This document shows, piece by piece, positions 6,868-11,316 of a stretch of DNA of 11,316 nucleotides. The stretch is taken from positions 1-11,316 of the forward strand of contig CAITQY010000062.1 of assembly GCA_903894655.1 (NCBI GenBank), read 5' to 3'. Below the pieces are notes generated by a model. That model ran no database searches. It saw nothing but the letters and a program-made list of their open reading frames with translations, and was not told the origin of the DNA. Each line of letters begins with the position of its first letter. Positions within the stretch are counted from its first letter, which is position 1. Position numbers and translations under genes: made by a program. Origin of the DNA: an uncultured Gemmatimonadota bacterium (lineage in GTDB: Bacteria > Gemmatimonadota > Gemmatimonadetes > Gemmatimonadales > Gemmatimonadaceae).

Positions 6868-6869
6868 TC
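6854..6869. promoter_or_regulatory. Inverted repeat GATTG-N6-CAATC in the divergent gap
   Basis: Two perfect 5-base arms around a 6-base centre, spaced about one helical turn, overlapping the -35 hexamer of the possible sigma-operon promoter. Geometry fits a dimeric repressor site. The rest of the 201-base divergent gap (6751-6951) shows nothing clear; a TATCTT at 6893-6898 might serve the + strand glycosidase gene. Confidence 0.3.
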
Positions 6870-6951
6870 GAGAGACTCGAGGCCCGGCCCGGTATCTTCC
6901 GTGGCATCACCCGCCGGAACTTCCCGCCCCGCCACGCCAAGCCACCACACC

Positions 6952-8070
6952 ATGCGGCCGCTGCTCCTCTCGCTCCTCCTGCTCGGCGCCACCGCGGTCG
7001 AATCGCAGCCCCCGTCGCGCCCCACGCTCGACGAAAAGATCGGCCAGATGCTGATGATCGGCTTCCGCGGCACGGTGGCCACCTCCGACAGCAGCATCGC
7101 GCGCGACATCCGTCGCTTCCACCTCGGCAGCGTCATCTTCTTCGATGTGGATGTGGAGCGCCAGAAGGCGGAGCGCAACATCGCGTCGCCAGCGCAGCTC
7201 ACGGCGCTGGTGGATTCGCTGCAATCGTTCGCCCGCGTGCCGCTGATGGTGGCCATCGACCAGGAAGGCGGACGCGTGAACCGCCTCAAGACCGGCTACG
7301 GCTTTCCGGCCTCGGTGTCGGCGCAGTATCTGGGCGCGCTCAACAGCCCCGACTCCACGCGCTTTTATGCCGATCGAACGGCCCGCACCCTCAAGGCGCT
7401 GGGCATCAACGTGAACTTCGCGCCGGTGGCGGATGTCAATTCGAATCCCGACAACCCCGTGATCGGGAAGCTCGAACGCAGCTACAGCGCCGATCCCAAC
7501 GTGGTGACCACGCACGCGCGCATCGTCACGGCCGCGCACCGCGCGCAGGGCATCATCACCACCTTCAAACACTTTCCGGGGCACGGCAGCGCCTGGAATG
7601 ATTCGCATGTCGGCATGGCCGACGTCACCACCACATGGGCCGCGTCGGAGCTCATTCCGTACCGCCGTGCCATCGAAGCCGGTGAGTTGGATGCGATCAT
7701 GACGGCGCACATCTTCAACGCGAACTTCGACAAGGACCACCCCGGCACGCTGTCCAAGCGCGTGCTCACCGGCATGCTGCGCGAGGAGCTCGGCTTCACG
7801 GGCGTGATCTTTTCCGACGACATGCAGATGAAGGCCGTCGCGAGTTTCTATGGCCTCGAGCAAGCCATCGAGTTGGGAATCAACGCCGGCATCGACATCC
7901 TCACTTTCCCCAACAACGCGAGCGTGTACGTGCCGGACATCGCCGAGCGCGCCTTCACGACCATCAAGATGCTGGTGAGCACGGGTCGCATCAGCGAAGC
8001 GCGTATCGACCAGTCGTACCGTCGCATCATGCAGCTCAAGCGCCAGTACGGCGTGACGACGACCCGGTGA
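6952..8070 (+). CDS. Exported family 3 glycoside hydrolase, NagZ-like beta-N-acetylhexosaminidase
   Basis: A 372-residue GH3 single-domain enzyme. After a short signal peptide (MRPLLLSLLLLGATAVES) come the TIM-barrel motifs of NagZ: IDQEGGRVNRL from residue 102, K206-H-F-P-G-H-G212, the D217-S-H219 acid/base dyad that distinguishes NagZ-type from other GH3 enzymes, and FSDDMQM with the Asp nucleophile at 289-290. NagZ enzymes release N-acetylglucosamine from muropeptides or other amino-sugar chains by a two-step retaining mechanism. Enterobacterial NagZ is cytosolic and works in cell-wall recycling; the signal peptide here implies a periplasmic or secreted enzyme, as in Bacillus. The ATG at 6952 was chosen because it starts the signal peptide; the frame is open upstream but that stretch is not signal-like. 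No clear ribosome binding site is seen. It is divergent from the sigma gene and convergent with the methyltransferase, so it is probably transcribed alone. Confidence 0.9.
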   Translation: MRPLLLSLLLLGATAVESQPPSRPTLDEKIGQMLMIGFRGTVATSDSSIARDIRRFHLGSVIFFDVDVERQKAERNIASPAQLTALVDSLQSFARVPLMVAIDQEGGRVNRLKTGYGFPASVSAQYLGALNSPDSTRFYADRTARTLKALGINVNFAPVADVNSNPDNPVIGKLERSYSADPNVVTTHARIVTAAHRAQGIITTFKHFPGHGSAWNDSHVGMADVTTTWAASELIPYRRAIEAGELDAIMTAHIFNANFDKDHPGTLSKRVLTGMLREELGFTGVIFSDDMQMKAVASFYGLEQAIELGINAGIDILTFPNNASVYVPDIAERAFTTIKMLVSTGRISEARIDQSYRRIMQLKRQYGVTTTR

Positions 8071-8080
8071 CGACGACCCG
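8053..8080. repeat. 14-base tandem duplication across the glycosidase stop codon
   Basis: GTGACGACGACCCG occurs twice head to tail (8053-8066, 8067-8080), with a third partial GTGA. The first copy encodes the VTTTR tail and the TGA stop lies at the start of the second copy, so the duplication leaves the protein unchanged. Confidence 0.7.
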
Positions 8081-8117
8081 GTGATGTAGGTGACGGCGTT
8101 CGAACACGCGGCGTCGT

Positions 8118-8900
8118 TTACCGGCGACACTCCATCAACGCGACCGGCGGATGCGCCAGCAAGACATCCCATGCATCGGGTGGCATGGCCGATCGGCCTT
8201 CGGGCGAGACGCGCAGCCCGTGCCAGCGGATGTCGCGCAAGCCGGCGGCCCGCATGGCCGTTTCGTGCGCGTCGGTATCCAGACAGTAATTCTCGACCGA
8301 GACGGAGCCGTCTGGGAGGTGGAAGGTCCACGTGAGCGGCGCCCCGTCACGCGGTGGACCGGACAGCGGTGGGTCGGCATGCGGTGGGTCGGCATGCGGT
8401 GGTCCGGACAGCGTCGTCTCGAACCCGTAGCGCCGGTACGAGGGGGCTGCGGAGAAATCGAGCGCCGGATTGGTATTCACCGTGACGAAGCGGCCACCAG
8501 GCCTGAGGTAACGCGCGATGGCCTCGTACATCTCCTGCAGCTCGGCGACATCGCGCGCGTAGTTGAGCAGATACGCCGCCACCACGAGGTCACACTCCCC
8601 CTCCAGCGGGACGGCGCGTGCATCACCGACGAGGTACTCCACGCCGAGGCCGTGCGCGTCTTCTTGTTCACGCGCCAGCTCGATCATCCGGGCGGACAGA
8701 TCGACGCCGAGCGCGCGAGCGGCCCCGCGCTGGCGCAACAGGCGCGTGTAAAATCCCTCGCCGCACGCGAGGTCCAGCACCTGCAGTCCGGTCGGGTCGC
8801 CGATCAGGTCGAGGAGCGTGTACGCCTCGACGTACCCGCGCCACGGCTGCTGCTTGGCGCGCCGGTAGTGTTCCGCGATCGGATCGTAATTGGTGGTCAT
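8118..8900 (-). CDS. Class I SAM-dependent methyltransferase
   Basis: A 260-residue protein with a Rossmann-type methyltransferase fold. Motif I is VLDLACGEG (41-49, SAM-binding Gly loop); D67 in GVDLS is the acidic residue for the SAM ribose; VGDARAVPL (91-99) is motif III; CDLVVAAYLLNY (103-114) is motif IV; LRPGGRFV (132-139) follows. It resembles small-molecule methyltransferases (methyltransferase 11/25 groups); the substrate cannot be read from sequence. Residues 164-183 are an unusual insertion of four pentapeptides (LSGPP, HADPP, HADPP, LSGPP) between the fold and the C-terminal substrate-side region. ATG at 8900 has no ribosome binding site; minus-strand TATGCT at 8910-8915 lies only 9 bases upstream, so the mRNA may be leaderless (speculative). 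The gene stands alone, convergent with the glycosidase and divergent from the lipoprotein gene. Confidence 0.85.
   Translation of the reverse strand: MTTNYDPIAEHYRRAKQQPWRGYVEAYTLLDLIGDPTGLQVLDLACGEGFYTRLLRQRGAARALGVDLSARMIELAREQEDAHGLGVEYLVGDARAVPLEGECDLVVAAYLLNYARDVAELQEMYEAIARYLRPGGRFVTVNTNPALDFSAAPSYRRYGFETTLSGPPHADPPHADPPLSGPPRDGAPLTWTFHLPDGSVSVENYCLDTDAHETAMRAAGLRDIRWHGLRVSPEGRSAMPPDAWDVLLAHPPVALMECRR
8351..8410 (-). repeat. Four-unit 15-base minisatellite inside the methyltransferase gene
   Basis: Four in-frame 15-base units: GCGGTGGACCGGACA, GCGGTGGGTCGGCAT twice identically, and GCGGTGGTCCGGACA (+ strand). The outer two resemble each other and the inner two are identical, giving a symmetric LSGPP/HADPP/HADPP/LSGPP peptide. 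A multiple of 3, so copy-number change keeps the frame. Confidence 0.85.
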
Positions 8901-8927
8901 GGAACGCGTAGCATATCGCGGTCTGCG

Positions 8928-8958
8928 CCTCGTGGCCAGCTACACCGTAGCCACGAGG
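8928..8958. promoter_or_regulatory. 9-base-pair inverted repeat in the methyltransferase/lipoprotein divergent gap
   Basis: CCTCGTGGC (8928-8936) and GCCACGAGG (8950-8958) are perfect complements around 13 bases, in which TAC/GTA can extend the hairpin. It lies 27 bases upstream of the methyltransferase ATG and 50 before the lipoprotein ATG. It could be an operator for both genes or a 5' mRNA hairpin. There is no T-tract, so a terminator is less likely. Confidence 0.45.
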
Positions 8959-9008
8959 ACGACACGTCGCCCCCTTGCCCACGGCGGTGCATCCTTGGTG
9001 ATTACGGC

Positions 9009-10148
9009 ATGTCATCTCATACGCTTTCATCGCTCCGTTCGCCGCGCTGTGCGCTGGCGGCGATCCTGTTGTTATCCGCCTGTGGCGCGAACGAGACCAA
9101 CGCCCCCGCGGCCCCGCGTGTGCTCACCGTTGGTGTGGTGCAGGCGCTGAGCGGCGCGAACGCCGTGTACGGGAAGACGATCGTCGAGGGCATCGATCTC
9201 GCGGTGCAGCAGCTCAACGCGGGCACGGCGGAATCCGGGGTGCGCATCATCCTCACCGTCGTTGACGACGCCGGTGCCAGCGCCACGTCGACGGCGGCAT
9301 TCGCCACTCTCCTGTCGCGCAAGGTGGACGTCCTGATCGGGCCGACGTTGTCCAATCTCGCCGCCGCCGACCACGCGCTCGCACAAAGCGCCGGTATTCC
9401 CGCGATTGGTGCGACGACCACCGCCGCCGGTATCACCGACGTGGGCAACTTTATCTTCCGCGTCGCGCTGTCGGAGAATCTGGTCGTGCCCGCCACCCTC
9501 GCGCGGGTCGCGCCACTGGTTGGCCTGAAGCGCGCCGTGCTGATCGTCGATGGCGACGATGCGTTTTCCCGATCGTCGGCCGACGCGATGCGCCTGGGCG
9601 TGGCGCAGCAAAGCGCGACGATCCTGCGTGAGATCGATCTCGCGACACAGGATCTCGCGACGGAACTGGCACGACTGCAAGGGCAGACGTTCGATACGTT
9701 CCTGGTCACGCCGCTGGTGGCCAAGGCGGCGCCGGCGCTGATCGCCATCCGGGCGGCGCGTTTTCAGCAGCCGGTGATCGGTGGGAACAGTTTCAATACG
9801 CTAGACATCGCGCGCATCGCCGGCTCGGCGGCCGAAGGGGCGTACGTGGGCGCCGCGTGGAACCCTGGCTCGACGTCGAAAACCAGCGCAGCGTTTACCG
9901 CGGCGTATCGGGCGAAGTACGGGTACGCCCCCGATCAGTACGCGGCGCAGGGGTACACGGCGGTGCTCGTGGCGTTCGACGGCGCACGGCGCACCGTCGG
10001 CAGCACGCTCTCGTTGCGCGACGCCATGGCCGCTACACGCGATTTGGACACGCCACTCGGCGTGCTGTCGATGTCCGCCCGTCGCGAGGCGGTGCACGCG
10101 CCGGTCGTGCAGCAGTTCCGGAACGGCCAACTGGTGGTGCTGCCGTAG
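9009..10148 (+). CDS. LivJ-type ABC transporter substrate-binding lipoprotein
   Basis: A 379-residue protein of the periplasmic-binding fold type I, leucine/isoleucine/valine-binding family. The N-terminus is a lipoprotein signal (SPRCALAAILLLSACG) with lipobox L-S-A-C and lipidated Cys25. The mature part starts with TVGVVQALSGANAVYGKTIV, the usual first strand and ligand-binding Ser region, then DVLIGPTLSN, GIPAIGATTTA and AVLIVDGDDAF, alternating between the two lobes. Family members bind branched-chain amino acids, amides, urea or aromatic acids; specificity cannot be read here. No LivH/LivM/LivF/LivG-type permease or ATPase genes are next to it, so it is an orphan: its partners may be elsewhere or it may act as a sensor. 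The ATG at 9009 was chosen because it begins the signal peptide; the frame is open far upstream, but that stretch is antisense to the methyltransferase. Only a weak GGTG site precedes it. Confidence 0.88.
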   Translation: MSSHTLSSLRSPRCALAAILLLSACGANETNAPAAPRVLTVGVVQALSGANAVYGKTIVEGIDLAVQQLNAGTAESGVRIILTVVDDAGASATSTAAFATLLSRKVDVLIGPTLSNLAAADHALAQSAGIPAIGATTTAAGITDVGNFIFRVALSENLVVPATLARVAPLVGLKRAVLIVDGDDAFSRSSADAMRLGVAQQSATILREIDLATQDLATELARLQGQTFDTFLVTPLVAKAAPALIAIRAARFQQPVIGGNSFNTLDIARIAGSAAEGAYVGAAWNPGSTSKTSAAFTAAYRAKYGYAPDQYAAQGYTAVLVAFDGARRTVGSTLSLRDAMAATRDLDTPLGVLSMSARREAVHAPVVQQFRNGQLVVLP

Positions 10149-10150
10149 CC

Positions 10151-10166
10151 GACCGTCCGCGCGGTC
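10151..10166. terminator. Small hairpin between convergent genes
   Basis: GACCG and CGGTC form a 5-base-pair stem with a 6-base loop in the 16-base gap and overlap the permease stop. There is no T-tract on either side. It may act as a weak bidirectional terminator. Confidence 0.25.
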
Positions 10167-11316
10167 AGGATGACGCGCGCGCCACCCGCTGGCCGCGCAT
10201 CAGCGCCCAGTACAGCAGCGCACTGAGCCCGAAGGTGAAAAACCAGGCGTAGGTGTACACGGTGTCCAACGGTCCGGGGTTGGCCACGAGGCCACCCGGG
10301 GTCGTGGCTGCCCGCACGAAGCCGGGCACCACGGGGAGCACCGCCAGCACGAGCGCGATCAGGGCGCGCGGATTCACACCGTGCCAGTACCGGTAGGCGC
10401 CGTCCGTGCGGAAGAGATCATCGACCAGCAGGTGCCGGCGACGAATGACCCAGTAGTCGACGATCAGAATGCCGCCGAGCGCGCCCATGAGACTGGAATA
10501 GCCCAGCAGCCAGGTGAAGATGTACGCCGCGGCATCGGCATACAGCCGCCACGGCATCATCAGAACGCCGATCACGGCGGTGATGAGGCCACCGGTGACG
10601 TAGCTGATGCGGCGCGGATGGAGATTGGAGAAATCATTCGACGGCGACACCACGTTGGCCGCCATGTTGGTGGAGAGTTGCGCCGCGAGCACGATCAGGG
10701 TGGCGAAGACGATCACGCCGGTACCACCCACGCGCGTGATCAGCACGACCGGATCCCAGATGGGTTCACCGAACATCCCGATCGTGGCGCTCGTGACGGC
10801 CACCCCGATGAAGGCGAAGGCCGTCATCGTGGTGGGCAGCCCCAATGCCTGACCGAGCATCTGGGATCGCTGGTTTTTCGCGTAGCGCGTGAAGTCGGGA
10901 ATATTGAGGCTCAGCGTGGCCCAGTACCCCACGTTCGCGGTGAGGGCGGCGGGGAAGATGGTCCAAAAGCGGGCGTGACTCGTGGTGAGCGACGCGGACT
11001 GCGCGAGGACGGGGCCGAAGCCGCCGCCGCGGTTGACGGCCCATGCCAAGAGCAGCGCGCCACCGGCCAAGAGCAGCGGCGCCGACCACGCCTCCAGTCG
11101 TTTGATCCCGTCGGTGCCATGGAGAATGACCCCGACCTGCGCGAGCCAGAACGCGGCGAACGCGAGGGCGGTGTGCGCGGGCAGACCATTCCATCCACTC
11201 CAAAGCGCCGACACCAGCGTGTCGAGGGCGAGGGCGCCGATCCATGTCTGGATGCCGAACCAGCCGCACGCCACGACCGCGCGCAAGAGCGCCGGTACGT
11301 TCGCGCCGCGCACGCC
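10165..11316 (-). CDS. NCS1-family nucleobase/allantoin-type permease, 5' end beyond the right edge
   Basis: The last 383 residues of an NCS1 (nucleobase:cation symporter-1) membrane transporter; the frame is open to the window edge, and members are normally about 480-510 residues, so about 100 residues with the first two helices are missing. Family signatures are clear: GVRGANVPALLRAVVACGWFGIQTW at the visible N-terminus, NIPDFTRYAKNQRSQMLGQALGLP, and NVVSPSNDFSNLHPRRISYVTGG, all typical of the bacterial uracil, allantoin, hydantoin and cytosine permease group. About ten hydrophobic helices are visible. Proteins of this family import purines, pyrimidines or related ring compounds with Na+ or H+ in the inner membrane. 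Substrate is not resolved, since key binding residues in the first helix are outside the window. It ends 16 bases from the convergent lipoprotein gene. Confidence 0.9.
   Translation of the reverse strand, partial: GVRGANVPALLRAVVACGWFGIQTWIGALALDTLVSALWSGWNGLPAHTALAFAAFWLAQVGVILHGTDGIKRLEAWSAPLLLAGGALLLAWAVNRGGGFGPVLAQSASLTTSHARFWTIFPAALTANVGYWATLSLNIPDFTRYAKNQRSQMLGQALGLPTTMTAFAFIGVAVTSATIGMFGEPIWDPVVLITRVGGTGVIVFATLIVLAAQLSTNMAANVVSPSNDFSNLHPRRISYVTGGLITAVIGVLMMPWRLYADAAAYIFTWLLGYSSLMGALGGILIVDYWVIRRRHLLVDDLFRTDGAYRYWHGVNPRALIALVLAVLPVVPGFVRAATTPGGLVANPGPLDTVYTYAWFFTFGLSALLYWALMRGQRVARASS

Noticed and set aside
6907..8331. Minus-strand open frame of 474 codons
   Set aside because: It lies opposite the GH3 glycosidase, whose catalytic motifs are intact. 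The antisense product is His/Arg-rich with no recognisable domain.
8151..9008. Upstream extension of the lipoprotein gene
   Set aside because: The frame is open but antisense to the methyltransferase; a lipoprotein signal peptide begins precisely at the ATG at 9009.

Overview
The window is high-GC bacterial DNA with tightly packed genes, several non-ATG starts (TTG, GTG) and long spurious antisense reading frames. Envelope genes dominate: an outer-membrane-type barrel protein, a lipoprotein and an exported glycosidase, so the host is a diderm. The mix of families suggests Gemmatimonadota. That is inference from composition and gene content; there is no rRNA or other marker gene here.

Left block, bases 1-6750, all on the minus strand and read right to left. 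It starts with an ECF sigma factor and a membrane-anchored anti-sigma factor, separated by 3 bases. The part of the anti-sigma factor outside the membrane carries eleven copies of a phenylalanine-rich, roughly nine-residue repeat. After a 145-base gap with a small hairpin comes a 991-residue exported protein combining a HELAH zinc peptidase, a beta-propeller and a C-terminal beta-barrel. Its stop codon overlaps the start of a PrsW-family intramembrane protease (TGATG). Beyond a 126-base gap with a plausible promoter lies a 52-codon gene for a double-glycine leader peptide with a short Cys/His-rich core, and then a TPR protein cut by the left edge. In Bacillus subtilis PrsW starts proteolysis of the anti-sigma factor RsiW, so sigma, anti-sigma, an envelope metalloprotease and PrsW in one block suggest a self-contained envelope-sensing circuit. 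This is the most interesting part of the window.

Right block, bases 6952-11316. It holds an exported NagZ-like family 3 glycosidase (+); a convergent SAM-dependent methyltransferase (-) with a four-unit pentapeptide repeat encoded by a 15-base minisatellite; a divergent LivJ-type substrate-binding lipoprotein (+) without its permease genes; and a convergent NCS1 nucleobase/allantoin-type permease (-) whose N-terminus lies past the right edge. These look like ordinary, independently transcribed metabolism and transport genes.

The two divergent gaps (6751-6951 and 8901-9008) each contain an inverted repeat that could be a regulatory site. I found no tRNA, rRNA, CRISPR array, transposase or attachment site, and no gene-free stretch over 300 bases.
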